From positions 124,001-188,000 of the forward strand of contig NZ_JAVHJP010000002.1 in NCBI RefSeq assembly GCF_031020795.1: a stretch of 64,000 nucleotides of DNA, given 5' to 3'. The translations under genes and the position numbers were made by a program. The notes beneath the pieces are model-generated. The model was not told the origin of the DNA and made no database searches. It worked only from the letters and a program-made list of their open reading frames with translations. Each line of letters starts with the position of its first letter. The first letter of the stretch is position 1. The stretch is from Hydrogenophaga pseudoflava. Lineage in GTDB: Bacteria; Pseudomonadota; Gammaproteobacteria; Burkholderiales; Burkholderiaceae_C. Of the stretch, positions 8,355 through 16,858 are shown piece by piece.

Positions 8355-9314
8355 TTACCGGTCGGGCCGCGGCTTTTGATGACGGTTTTGTGAAAGAAAC
8401 CTGACGCCCGCTTGAATGCGCCGCCCACCCTCGCGCACCAGCAGAGGCTGGCCCATGCGCACCGTCTGGCCGGTGGCCAGACCCGGCGCGAGCGTGTGGC
8501 CCGGCGGCGCAAACACCAGGATGGTCGAGCCGTGCTCGAACCAGCCCAGCTCCTGGCCCTTGCTGCAGTCCATGCCGCAGGACAGTTCGTTGGGGCCGCG
8601 GTAGCGCAGGTTCAGCGGCACATCGAGTGCGTGCAGGCGCATGCTCGCCACCAGGATCGCCGCCACCGGCACCAGCAGCAGGCGTGCGCCATCGGGCTGG
8701 CGCAGGTGCAGCACCGCGCGTTCGTTGCGGCAGAACAGGCGCTCCACGCGCTGCAGCGCGATCGGGTTGACGTTCCAGGTGTCGCCGCTGATGTAAGTGA
8801 CGTGCTCGAGCCGCGCGTCGCAGGGCGCGTGAAAGCGGTGGTACATGCTCGACGTGAGCCGCAGCGTCGCGTAGCAGCCGCCTTCCAGTTCGCGGCAAAG
8901 GCCGCGTGTGTGCACCGAGTCGCCCAGCAGCTCGGCCAGCCGGTAGGGGAAGCCCTTGGCCTGGAACACCTGGGGCTCGCCGTCCACCGTCTCGATGCGG
9001 CCGCAGGCGCCGACGATGCCGTCGCTCGGGCTGGTCACGATCTCCGGGCGCGGGTCCACCGGCCGGGCGCCCGGCCGCAGTTCGCGGATGAAGCAGTCGT
9101 GCAGGCTGGCGAAGCGCTGCTCTTTTGCTTCGCTCAGGTCCAGGTCGCTGAAGGCCTTCCAGGCCGCCAGCGAGAGGTCGCGCACCCAGGGGTGGCGGAT
9201 GCGGCTCCACCAGCCGATGGCGTGGGTGAGGGCGATGCGGGGCACGCGGTTGGTGAGCAAAAAGTTGAGGTCTTCGTGTTGTGCGATGCGGCGCAGGGTG
9301 GAGACGGACTTCAT
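8355..9314 (-). CDS. psd: Phosphatidylserine decarboxylase
   Basis: Converts phosphatidylserine to phosphatidylethanolamine at the inner membrane. The 319-aa proenzyme shows the conserved SPSDG (Asp98), SSMYHRFHAP (His159/His162) and the self-cleavage site HGSTILVF, where Ser263 becomes the pyruvoyl cofactor of the alpha chain. Length is normal. The ATG at 9314 is chosen because the upstream extension is not family-like. It is divergent from the aminotransferase gene, with 59 bp between start codons. A PhoB-like box for that gene lies only 5-22 bp upstream of this ATG, so phosphate starvation could repress psd (inference). Confidence 0.93.
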   Translation of the reverse strand: MKSVSTLRRIAQHEDLNFLLTNRVPRIALTHAIGWWSRIRHPWVRDLSLAAWKAFSDLDLSEAKEQRFASLHDCFIRELRPGARPVDPRPEIVTSPSDGIVGACGRIETVDGEPQVFQAKGFPYRLAELLGDSVHTRGLCRELEGGCYATLRLTSSMYHRFHAPCDARLEHVTYISGDTWNVNPIALQRVERLFCRNERAVLHLRQPDGARLLLVPVAAILVASMRLHALDVPLNLRYRGPNELSCGMDCSKGQELGWFEHGSTILVFAPPGHTLAPGLATGQTVRMGQPLLVREGGRRIQAGVRFLSQNRHQKPRPDR

Positions 9315-9318
9315 GGAG

Positions 9319-9352
9319 ATGACACGCGGCTGAAATAGAAACAGGGCCGACG
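9319..9352 (+). promoter_or_regulatory. Weaker PhoB-like box between psd and the aminotransferase
   Basis: ATGACAC, 4 nt, CTGAAAT (9319-9336) match the Pho half-site at 5/7 each, on the strand of the aminotransferase. The hexamer 10 nt downstream (CCGACG) is a poor -10, so this is the weakest of the set. The box overlaps the only space available for the psd promoter. Confidence 0.35.
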
Positions 9353-9373
9353 TCCCCACTGGAGCCCGAACCC

Positions 9374-11035
9374 ATGTCCCTGTTGGAAATTGCGCTGCCC
9401 GCAGGTGCGCTCGCCCTCGCGGCGCCCTTCATCAAGCGCCGGATCGACCTCTCGCGCGCCAAGCACCGCTCCCTGGCCGGGCACTCGCGCATGGCCAAGC
9501 GGCTGGCGCGCTGGCTGCCGGGCTACGCCTACGACGAGACCGGGTTCTTTGCCTGCGACGGCGCACCGCCCGAGGTGGTTGCACGGCGCCGCGCGGCGTT
9601 CGATGCGCTGGCCGAGGGCCTGGCCCGCCGCCACCCGAAAACGCTGGCGATGACGGCGCAGGCGCGCGAAGGCCTGGCCGACCTGCAGTTCACCGGCCGC
9701 TACCGCGTGCCCTTCCAGTTCAGCCCCATCGCGAGCGAGCGGCTCAAGGTCGGCGCCTTCGTGCAGTCGGCCGACGGCGTGACGCTGACCGACCTGGACG
9801 GGTACCGTTTTCACGATCTCACCGGCTCCTACGGCGTCAACGTGTTCGGCGTGGACTTCTACAAGGCCTGCATGGCCGAAGGTGCGGCGCGCGTGCAGGA
9901 CCTGGGCCTGGTGCTCGGCGCCTACCACCCCTGCGTGGCCGGCAACGTGCAGCGCCTGCGTGAGATCTCGGGCATGGACGAGGTGTCGTTCCACATGTCC
10001 GGCACCGAGGCCGTGATGCAGGCGGTGCGGCTGGCGCGTTTCCACACCTGCAAGCGCCACCTGGTGCGCTTCCCGGGCGCCTACCACGGCTGGTGGGAAG
10101 ACGTGCAGCCCGGCCCCGGCAACCCGCTGCCGCCGCGCGAGACCTACACCCTGGCCGACATGAGCGAACGCAGCCTGCAGGTGCTGCGCACGCGCCGCGA
10201 CATTGCCTGCGTGCTCGTCAACCCGTTGCAGGCGCTGCACCCCAACCGGGTGCCGCCGGCCGACTCGGGCCTGGTCGACAGCGGCCGGCAGGCCCACTTT
10301 GACCGCGCCGCCTACACCGCCTGGCTGCAGCGCCTGCGCGAGGTCTGCACCGAGCGCGGCATCGTGCTGATCTTCGACGAGGTGTTCCTGGGCTTCCGGC
10401 TCGCACCGGGCGGTGCGCAGGCGTACTTCGGCGTGAAGGCCGACATGGTCACCTACGGCAAGACGCTGGCCGGTGGCTACCCGGTCGGCGTGGTCTGCGG
10501 GCGCCACGCGCTGATGCAGCGCTTCCGCGCCGACCGGCCCGCCGACCTGTGCCTGGCGCGCGGCACCTTCAACGCGCACCCTCACGTGATGGGCGGCATG
10601 TCGGTGTTCCTGGAACGGCTGCAGACGCCCGAGGTGATGGCGCTCTACGAAGGGCAGGACGAGCGCTGGAACGCGCGCGCCCGGCGCTTCAACGAGACCA
10701 TGGAATCCGAAGGCCTCCCGATGCGCGCCGCCAACCTGCACAGCATCTGGACCCTGAACTACACCGAGCCTTCGCGCTACAACTGGATGCTGCAGTACCT
10801 GCTGCGCTGGCACGGTGTGGCGCTGAGCTGGGTGGGCACGGGCCGGCTGATCTTCAGCCTGAACTTCAGCGACGCCGACTTCGACGCCGTGCTGGAGAAG
10901 TTCGTGCGCGCCGGGCGCGACATGCGCGAACAGGGCTGGTGGGCGCCGGTGGCGGGGCAGAGCAACCAGGGCATCCGCCGCAGCATCCTGCGCGAGGTGG
11001 TCGCCACCGCCCTGGGGCGCCGCCGGGGCGGCTGA
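9374..11035 (+). CDS. Membrane-anchored class III PLP aminotransferase (GSA-AT-like)
   Basis: A PLP-dependent aminotransferase of the class III fold, resembling glutamate-1-semialdehyde aminomutase, but 553 aa rather than the usual 430. The additional N-terminal part of about 115 residues begins with a hydrophobic segment (residues 4-20, LEIALPAGALALAAPF) and a basic stretch, which suggests membrane attachment. The PLP lysine is Lys363 (TYGKTLAGGYPVG) and the PLP-ring acid is Asp335 (LIFDEVFLG); MSGTEAVMQAVRLAR holds the phosphate loop. There is no heme gene nearby. Divergent psd, an Mpo1-like gene and a glycosyltransferase suggest a lipid-linked substrate; this is inference. Confidence 0.85.
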   Translation: MSLLEIALPAGALALAAPFIKRRIDLSRAKHRSLAGHSRMAKRLARWLPGYAYDETGFFACDGAPPEVVARRRAAFDALAEGLARRHPKTLAMTAQAREGLADLQFTGRYRVPFQFSPIASERLKVGAFVQSADGVTLTDLDGYRFHDLTGSYGVNVFGVDFYKACMAEGAARVQDLGLVLGAYHPCVAGNVQRLREISGMDEVSFHMSGTEAVMQAVRLARFHTCKRHLVRFPGAYHGWWEDVQPGPGNPLPPRETYTLADMSERSLQVLRTRRDIACVLVNPLQALHPNRVPPADSGLVDSGRQAHFDRAAYTAWLQRLREVCTERGIVLIFDEVFLGFRLAPGGAQAYFGVKADMVTYGKTLAGGYPVGVVCGRHALMQRFRADRPADLCLARGTFNAHPHVMGGMSVFLERLQTPEVMALYEGQDERWNARARRFNETMESEGLPMRAANLHSIWTLNYTEPSRYNWMLQYLLRWHGVALSWVGTGRLIFSLNFSDADFDAVLEKFVRAGRDMREQGWWAPVAGQSNQGIRRSILREVVATALGRRRGG

Positions 11036-11064
11036 CAAACAGGGCGGCACCCGCGCGGTCCGTG

Positions 11065-11667
11065 TCAGGCGCGGCCGTGTGCGGGGTCGTACAGCTCGCC
11101 GCGCAGCAGCTGCAGCGGGGCCCGGTGGTAGAGCCTGATGTCGTGGAACGGGTCGGTGAGGATCTTGGTCATCCACACCAGGCCGGTCTGCACATCGCGG
11201 AGGAAGAACAGGTGCACCGTGCGGAACAGCAGACCGGCCACGCCGAGCGCCAGCCAGGCGGCACCGACGTCGCGCACATAGCCCGTCCAGTCCGTGTGCG
11301 GCTCGATCAGGCCCAGCAAGTCGGGGCTGGCCAGCAGCGCCAGCGGCACCGCGGCCCAGATGGCGATCAGCACCAGCTTGCGGCGCAGGTTGTAGCCCAC
11401 CTTGACCTCCTCCTTGTACTCGTTGGTGACCTGGTTCACATGGTCGTAGCCCAGCGGTTCGAAGAAGAAGTGACCCGACTGCCGGGTCGTCATCGACACC
11501 AGCCAGCCGATCAGCGCCGAAACCACCGGGTCGATGAAGAGCCACCCATAGGCCACCACGAAGCTGAGTGCGCTGACGAAGTGCAGCGTCTGGTTGATGC
11601 GGTTGTGGTGGTAGTAGCGGTGGTCGTCCCAGCGCTGGGTCTTCAGGGCGTCGAAAAACGCGGTCAT
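11065..11667 (-). CDS. Mpo1-like (DUF962-type) integral membrane protein
   Basis: A 200-aa polytopic membrane protein. It has HHNRINQTLHF near residues 18-28 and SGHFFFEPLG near residue 65. These resemble the two His motifs of Mpo1/DUF962 proteins, which in yeast are iron-dependent dioxygenases acting on 2-hydroxy fatty acids. Three to four hydrophobic segments follow or surround them, and a further His-rich motif PFHDIRLYHR is near the C-terminus. The ATG at 11667 has CAGGAG 5 nt upstream. It has its own PhoB-box promoter, divergent from that of the glycosyltransferase. Family assignment is by motif only. Confidence 0.6.
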   Translation of the reverse strand: MTAFFDALKTQRWDDHRYYHHNRINQTLHFVSALSFVVAYGWLFIDPVVSALIGWLVSMTTRQSGHFFFEPLGYDHVNQVTNEYKEEVKVGYNLRRKLVLIAIWAAVPLALLASPDLLGLIEPHTDWTGYVRDVGAAWLALGVAGLLFRTVHLFFLRDVQTGLVWMTKILTDPFHDIRLYHRAPLQLLRGELYDPAHGRA

Positions 11668-11698
11668 GCGGGCTCCTGCAGGGTTTTGGGGTGCGCGC

Positions 11699-11732
11699 AT
11701 CGTGTCGCGCTTGCATGAAATTGCGGTGACAA
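11699..11732 (-). promoter_or_regulatory. PhoB box and -10 element before the Mpo1-like gene
   Basis: Minus-strand half-sites TTGTCAC and ATTTCAT separated by 4 nt (11732-11715; 6/7 and 5/7 matches). CACGAT follows after exactly 10 nt (11704-11699), giving a leader of about 25 nt that contains the Shine-Dalgarno CAGGAG. Confidence 0.65.
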
Positions 11733-11781
11733 CATCGGGGCTTCACGGCGTGGTCTTCAGCCGGTCACACAGTCGGGCGTG

Positions 11782-11815
11782 CTGTCACGAATCTGTTGCG
11801 CCGCGCGCTCACCAT
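11782..11815 (+). promoter_or_regulatory. PhoB box and -10 element of the glycosyltransferase (leaderless)
   Basis: CTGTCAC, 4 nt, CTGTTGC (11782-11799; 7/7 and 5/7 matches), then 10 nt, then CACCAT (11810-11815). The ATG at 11822 begins 6 nt after the -10, so transcription should start on or next to the A of the start codon. Confidence 0.65.
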
Positions 11816-11821
11816 CGGCGC

Positions 11822-13063
11822 ATGACGACACCCGACGCCCTCGACATCCTGCTGCAGGACTTTCCCGCCGCTCGCCCCTCGCTGCGCCTGGCGGTGGTCA
11901 CCGAGACCTGGCCGCCCGAGGTCAACGGCGTGGCCCTGACCCTGTCGCGGCTGGTGCAGGGCCTGTGCGAGCGCAACCATTCCGTGCAGCTGGTGCGGCC
12001 CCGGCAGGCCACGGGAGACCTCGGTGCGCAGGACACCGGCTTCGAGGAGAAGCTGATGCGCGGCATGCCGATCCCGCGCTACCCGCAGCTCAAGCTCGGG
12101 CTGCCCGGCCGCAAGGCGTTGATGGCATCGTGGTCGCAGCGGCGCCCCGACCTGGTCCACATCGCCACCGAAGGGCCGCTGGGCTGGTCGGCGCTGAAGG
12201 CGGCGCGCCAGCTGCGCATCCCCGTCACCTCCGATTTCCGCACCAACTTCCACAGCTACAGCCGGCACTACGGGCTCGGGTGGCTGCGCCGGCCGATCGC
12301 GGCCTACCTGCGCAAGTTCCACAACCAGACCCTGTGCACCATGGTGCCCACGCGGGCGCTGTGCGCCGAGTTGCTGTCGCAGGGGTTCGAGCGCCTGCAG
12401 GTGGTGGCGCGCGGCGTCGACACCCGGCTGTTCGACCCCGGCCTGCACGACAACACGCTGCGGGCCGACTGGGGCGCCGGCCCCGGCGACCTGGTGCTGC
12501 TGGTGGTCGGGCGGCTCGCGCCCGAGAAAAACCTCGACCTGGTGCTGGAGTCGTTCGAAGCCATGCAGGCCGTCCACGCGGGCGTGCACCTGGTGTTCGT
12601 GGGCGACGGGCCGATGCGCGATGCGCTGGAGCGGCGCTGTCCGCAGGCGCGCTTCATGGGCTCGCAGACCCATGCCGAACTGGCGCGCAGCTACGCTTCG
12701 GCCGACCTGCTGCTGTTTCCCAGCCTCACCGAGACCTTCGGCAACGTGACCCTGGAGGCCCTGGCCAGCGGCCTGCCGGTGCTGGCCTGCGCCTGTGCGG
12801 CCGCGGCCGAGTGGGTGCGGTCGGACCACAACGGCTGGACGGTGCCGGCCGGCGACCGGCAGGCCTTCGTGCAGACGGCGGTGGCGCTCGCGCGGGAGCC
12901 CCGCCGCTTGGCCCAGGCCGCCGGGCAGGCCCGCGCTTCGGTGGCGCCGCTGGACTGGCAGCAGATCACGCTGCAGGTGGAGGCGCTGTTCCTGCGGGCC
13001 ATGGAACTGCACCGCGGCGGGCACCAGCAGAAAGTGGCGGCGGCGCCGCTGCCGGTGTTCTGA
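11822..13063 (+). CDS. GT4-family glycosyltransferase, Agt/MgtA-like
   Basis: A retaining GT-B glycosyltransferase of 413 aa. The N-terminal acceptor domain starts [20 protein letters not shown], a hallmark of lipid-acting GT4 enzymes such as MgtA and the phosphate-regulated Agt enzymes that glycosylate diacylglycerol. The C-terminal donor domain carries [18 protein letters not shown] and the EX7E-type motif [15 protein letters not shown]. No membrane segment is obvious, so it is probably peripheral on the cytoplasmic face. The ATG at 11822 has no Shine-Dalgarno sequence and is predicted leaderless; the reading from 11666 is rejected. Sugar donor and acceptor are not determinable here. Confidence 0.85.
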   Translation: MTTPDALDILLQDFPAARPSLRLAVVTETWPPEVNGVALTLSRLVQGLCERNHSVQLVRPRQATGDLGAQDTGFEEKLMRGMPIPRYPQLKLGLPGRKALMASWSQRRPDLVHIATEGPLGWSALKAARQLRIPVTSDFRTNFHSYSRHYGLGWLRRPIAAYLRKFHNQTLCTMVPTRALCAELLSQGFERLQVVARGVDTRLFDPGLHDNTLRADWGAGPGDLVLLVVGRLAPEKNLDLVLESFEAMQAVHAGVHLVFVGDGPMRDALERRCPQARFMGSQTHAELARSYASADLLLFPSLTETFGNVTLEALASGLPVLACACAAAAEWVRSDHNGWTVPAGDRQAFVQTAVALAREPRRLAQAAGQARASVAPLDWQQITLQVEALFLRAMELHRGGHQQKVAAAPLPVF

Positions 13064-13081
13064 CGATTCCGCCGGCCCGGG

Positions 13082-14962
13082 TCAGGGCAGGCGCAGTCCC
13101 GCGGCCGTCGTCACCGACTGGTGCGAGTAGTCCGCCGCCGCCGGTCGGGTCACGGTGCCCAGCATGCGCACGTGGTCGACGAAGGTCTGGGTGTAGAGCA
13201 GGTAGTTGTTGACGTAGGCGCCGGTCGCGAAGACTGCCCCGAAGGTGGCGTAGCCGTCGCGGCCGCTGGCGATGAAGTCGTTGGTCACCACGGTGTACAG
13301 CCGCATCGGCTCGATCGGCCCCCAGGCGCCGGTGGTGCGGTGGCGCACCTGCACATTGCCGAAGCGGCTGCCGCGCGGCAGGCTCATGTCCAGATCCCAG
13401 CGCAGACCGGCCGCGTACGGGTGCGAGCCGCTGGACTGGGCGGCGTCCAGGTGGTTGGACACGGCGTCCTCCAGCGCGGCCACCAGCTGCTGGCCGGTCA
13501 GCCGCAGCTCCACCAGCACGTTGGTGAAGGGCAGCAGGGTGAAGGCGGTGTTCATGCTCAGCGGACCGGCCGGGATGGCGATGCGCACCCCGCCGGCGTT
13601 CTGCACCGCCACGTCGGCCGCCAGGCTGCCGGCGAGGAAGGCGTCGGCCACCACCTGGGCGGCGTCGCTGCCACGGGCCAGGGTGTTGGCGCTCTCGCAG
13701 CCGGCCACACCGCCCGAGCGGTTGGTCGACTCGCCGGGCACGCGCACCAGGCACAGCGCTTCGGAGGCGCTGCCGATGATCTCGGCCTTGCGGGCCTGCA
13801 CCTGCGACGAATAGCCCGCCAGCACGGTCGCGGCCACGGCGTCGGGCTCGGTCACCTTCAGCACCGAGCCCTTCAGGCGTTCCAGCAACCGGGTGCGGGT
13901 GGTCTCGTCCACCGCCACCCACGCGCCGGCGGCGTCCCGGCGCTTGAACCCCGAGCCGATCAGCAGCGAGGCCTGGCCGCCGCAGGCGCTCACCTCACCG
14001 CTGCGGTTGAACGAGAGCTTCAGTTCGCCGATGGCCTTGCTGTATTCCCAGGCCTGTCCGATGCAGACCTTTTTCCCTTCCTTGTTGGTGGCGATGGTCG
14101 GGTAGGCGCCAGAGCTGGCCAGACCGAAGGGCTGGAAGTCGCCCAGGAGGGTGTGCGAATCCCCGCCGACGATGGCATCCACATCGGTCAGCTGCGCCGC
14201 CATGGCCCGGTCGGCCTCGTAGCCCTGGTGGGTCAGCAGCACGAAGTGGCGCAGGCCGCGCTTCTTGAGGGCGTCGATGCTGCGCTGGGCGGCCGTCACC
14301 TCGTCCTCGAACACCGTGGTGGCCAGCGGCCGCGAGGAGTTGGTGGTCTTGCCCTTGATGTCGATGCCGATGATGGCCACCTTCACACCCTGGATGGTCT
14401 TGATGGTGAAGGGCTGGATGTAGTCGTTCACCGTCTTCGGCGCCAGCGGCGTCCCGACGGCCGGCTGCACGTTGGCCGCCAGCACCGGGGTCTGGCACTC
14501 ACCGCTGCGCAGGTGGTCAAGGAACACCTTGAGGCCGGCGTCGCTGTCGTCGAACTCGTGGTTGCCCAGCGCGAAGGCATCGAAGCAGACCGTGTTCATC
14601 AGCGCGGCGTCGGCCTCGCCCTTGAACAGCGTGTGGTAGAGCGAACCGGTGATGGCATCACCCGCGTGCAGGCGAATCACGTCCTTGCGCTTTTCATGCG
14701 CCCTGAAGGCCGCCGTGACCCGCGGGAAGCCGCCGAGCTCGACGCGCGTGGCCACGCCGTCGATCAGCAGCTCGGTGTCCACGAAGGGGTCGAGCTGCGA
14801 GTGGTGGTCGTTGATGTGCGCCAGCGTCAGGTCGATGGCGGGGAAGCGGGGCTGGGCGGCCCGGGGCGTGGTGTCGGCTTCGCCGCCCCCGCAGGCCGAG
14901 AGGTTCAGCGACAGGCCTGCGCACAGGGCGATCAGGCTGCGCCGAAAGGGGTGTGCATTCAA
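13082..14962 (-). CDS. 5'-nucleotidase-family metallophosphatase lipoprotein
   Basis: An envelope bifunctional UshA-like nucleotidase/phosphoesterase of 626 aa. A lipobox LSLNLSAC puts the lipidated Cys at 24. Metal motifs are [38 protein letters not shown] and GGDSHTLLG. The C-terminal 5'-nucleotidase domain carries [17 protein letters not shown] and [11 protein letters not shown]. It releases phosphate from nucleotides outside the cytoplasm. The start is TTG at 14962, supported by GAGGAG 6 nt upstream; the nearby ATG is in another frame. It is convergent with the glycosyltransferase (18 bp apart) and has its own PhoB-box promoter. Confidence 0.88.
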   Translation of the reverse strand: MNAHPFRRSLIALCAGLSLNLSACGGGEADTTPRAAQPRFPAIDLTLAHINDHHSQLDPFVDTELLIDGVATRVELGGFPRVTAAFRAHEKRKDVIRLHAGDAITGSLYHTLFKGEADAALMNTVCFDAFALGNHEFDDSDAGLKVFLDHLRSGECQTPVLAANVQPAVGTPLAPKTVNDYIQPFTIKTIQGVKVAIIGIDIKGKTTNSSRPLATTVFEDEVTAAQRSIDALKKRGLRHFVLLTHQGYEADRAMAAQLTDVDAIVGGDSHTLLGDFQPFGLASSGAYPTIATNKEGKKVCIGQAWEYSKAIGELKLSFNRSGEVSACGGQASLLIGSGFKRRDAAGAWVAVDETTRTRLLERLKGSVLKVTEPDAVAATVLAGYSSQVQARKAEIIGSASEALCLVRVPGESTNRSGGVAGCESANTLARGSDAAQVVADAFLAGSLAADVAVQNAGGVRIAIPAGPLSMNTAFTLLPFTNVLVELRLTGQQLVAALEDAVSNHLDAAQSSGSHPYAAGLRWDLDMSLPRGSRFGNVQVRHRTTGAWGPIEPMRLYTVVTNDFIASGRDGYATFGAVFATGAYVNNYLLYTQTFVDHVRMLGTVTRPAAADYSHQSVTTAAGLRLP

Positions 14963-14994
14963 GGCTTTCTCCTCAAGGAAGGGATGAAAGCCGG

Positions 14995-15028
14995 ATCGTG
15001 CGGGTCCTTGGTGACGGTGCCGTGAAGG
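14995..15028 (-). promoter_or_regulatory. PhoB box and -10 element before the 5'-nucleotidase gene
   Basis: Minus-strand CCTTCAC and CCGTCAC separated by 4 nt (15028-15011; 5/7 and 6/7 matches). CACGAT follows exactly 10 nt later (15000-14995). The -10 hexamer is identical to the one before the Mpo1-like gene. The leader is about 26 nt and contains GAGGAG. Confidence 0.65.
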
Positions 15029-15046
15029 CGGATCGCGCAGGCGTGT

Positions 15047-15817
15047 TCAGTCCCCGCCCGGGGCGTCTTCGGCGTCGAAGCTGTCGCGGAAGGTGAACCA
15101 GATCGACGTGAAGAACATCGAGGCCATGAACAGCACCGCCGGGTAGACGATCAGGCCGGCGGCCTGTGCGCCGCCGAGCAGGGCGCTGACCAGGCTGAGC
15201 GCCACGCTGAAGGCCACGAACAGGCCGGTCCAGCCCAGCAGGAACACCAGCAGCGCACCCTTGTTCGCCCAGCAGGCCATCAGGCTGAAGAACAGGCTCT
15301 TGACCGGTGGCACACCGTGCCAGAAGAGCAGGGCAGGGGCGTGCCAGAACAGCATCTGCAGCGGCATCATGGCGAGCAGTCCGAACCACAGCGCGGGGCT
15401 GGTGACCAGGCTGCGCATGGCGTCCTCGGCGGTCATGCTGGCGGCGCCCTCGGGGTTGCCTTCCATCAGTCCCACCAGCAGCAGGATCACCAGCAGGCCT
15501 AGGCCATACAGGCCGCCCAGGGTGAGCATGCCGCGGGTCTTGTCAGGGCCGCCACGGAAAGCGGTGACCAGGTGGACCGGCATCGGGAACCGGCCGGCGT
15601 GGGCCTCGCGGGCGGCCGACATCAGACCCAGGTTGACCGCCGGGGTCAGCAGGGTGGCGAGGGCGGTGCCGAGGAAGGGCACCAGGGCCAGCACCGACAC
15701 CAACGCCATGAACATGAAGAACAGGCCCGACATGGCCAGCGGTTGCCGCAGAAAGGTCTTCACTCCGAGCCGCACCCATTGCAGGCCGGTGGACGCGGGC
15801 ACGGTGCGGAGTTTCAT
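15047..15817 (-). CDS. BPSS1780-like integral membrane protein
   Basis: A conserved betaproteobacterial membrane protein of 256 aa. It has about six hydrophobic segments (e.g. LAMSGLFFMFMALVSVLALV, LTLGGLYGLGLLVILLLVGL) and an acidic C-terminus DAEDAPGGD. Function is not established. The ATG at 15817 begins the family-like sequence KLRTVPASTGLQWVRLGVKTF. A GTG at 15835 overlapping the thrB stop is an alternative that would add six residues and couple translation. It is co-oriented directly downstream of thrB. Confidence 0.75.
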   Translation of the reverse strand: MKLRTVPASTGLQWVRLGVKTFLRQPLAMSGLFFMFMALVSVLALVPFLGTALATLLTPAVNLGLMSAAREAHAGRFPMPVHLVTAFRGGPDKTRGMLTLGGLYGLGLLVILLLVGLMEGNPEGAASMTAEDAMRSLVTSPALWFGLLAMMPLQMLFWHAPALLFWHGVPPVKSLFFSLMACWANKGALLVFLLGWTGLFVAFSVALSLVSALLGGAQAAGLIVYPAVLFMASMFFTSIWFTFRDSFDAEDAPGGD

Positions 15818-15831
15818 GGGCGAGGGGCCGC

Positions 15832-16842
15832 TCACGCGGGCACGCCGGCGGCGCCGCGCAGCGATTCCGCCAGTTCGCGGGTCTGGCGCACGCGCTCGCG
15901 CAGCACGCGCTCGAAGTGGCCCGGGTCGTGCGGCTTGAGCATCGCGGCCTCGCGCGGCAGGTGCCAGTCCCACAGCCGCGAGAGCCAGAAGCGCAGTGCG
16001 CCGGCGCGCAGCATGGCAGGCAGCAGCTGGCGCTCGGCGGCCGTCAGCGGGCGCACCGACTGGTAGGCCGCCAGCATGGCGTGCGCGCGGCGCTCGTCGT
16101 GCAGGCCGTCGGCCGCCTCGTCACCGTGGAAGATGCACCAGTCGTTGAGCGTGACCGCCAGGTCGAACAGCCAGGAGTCGTTGCCGGCGAAATAGAAATC
16201 GAAGAAGCCGCAGAGACGGTCGCCGTCGAACATCACGTTGTCGCGGAACAGGTCGGCGTGCACCGGGCCCTGCGGAAGTGCCTTGAAGGCGGGCTGGCCG
16301 GCGATGTGGTTCTGGTAGGCCAGTTCGCTGCGGATCAGCGCGGCCTGCTCGTCGCTCAGGTGCGGCAGCACCACGGGCACCGTCTCGTTCCACCAGGACA
16401 GACCGCGCAGGTTGGGCTGCTGCATGCCGAAGTCCTGACCCGCCAGGTGCATGCGTGCGAGCATGGCGCCCACGGCTTCGCAGTGCACCACCGAAGGGCG
16501 CAGCTCGCTGTGCCCGGCCAGCTTGTTGACCACGGCCGCGGGCTTGCCCTGCAACCGGTGGAGGATCTCGCCCTGGGCATTGGCTGCGGGTTCGGGCACC
16601 GGAATGCCCTTGAGCGCCAGGTGTTTCATCAGGCGCAGGTAGTAGGGCAGTTGCTCGAAGCCCAGGCGCTCGAACACCGTGAGCACGTGCTCGGTCTCGA
16701 CGCCGTCCACCACCGTGGTGGCGAAATAATTGGTGTTTTCGATGCCTCCCTGGATGCCGCGCAAGGCGGTGAGCTCACCCAGTTGGAGTTCGCGCAGCAG
16801 CGCAGCGGCTTCGTCCGGTGGGACTTCGGTGTAAACGGCCAT
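15832..16842 (-). CDS. thrB: Homoserine kinase (APH-like type)
   Basis: Phosphorylates homoserine in threonine synthesis. The 336-aa protein is of the aminoglycoside-phosphotransferase fold used by many proteobacteria, not the GHMP type of E. coli. Marks are MAVYTEV, RGIQGGIENTNYFATT at the nucleotide loop, GPVHADLFRDNVMF (catalytic loop, HxDxxxxN) and GFFDFYFAGNDSWLFDLAV (metal-binding Asp). Length is normal. The following membrane-protein gene starts at or within its stop region. Other threonine genes are not in the window. Confidence 0.93.
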   Translation of the reverse strand: MAVYTEVPPDEAAALLRELQLGELTALRGIQGGIENTNYFATTVVDGVETEHVLTVFERLGFEQLPYYLRLMKHLALKGIPVPEPAANAQGEILHRLQGKPAAVVNKLAGHSELRPSVVHCEAVGAMLARMHLAGQDFGMQQPNLRGLSWWNETVPVVLPHLSDEQAALIRSELAYQNHIAGQPAFKALPQGPVHADLFRDNVMFDGDRLCGFFDFYFAGNDSWLFDLAVTLNDWCIFHGDEAADGLHDERRAHAMLAAYQSVRPLTAAERQLLPAMLRAGALRFWLSRLWDWHLPREAAMLKPHDPGHFERVLRERVRQTRELAESLRGAAGVPA

Positions 16843-16858
16843 GGAAACGGGGAAAGGA

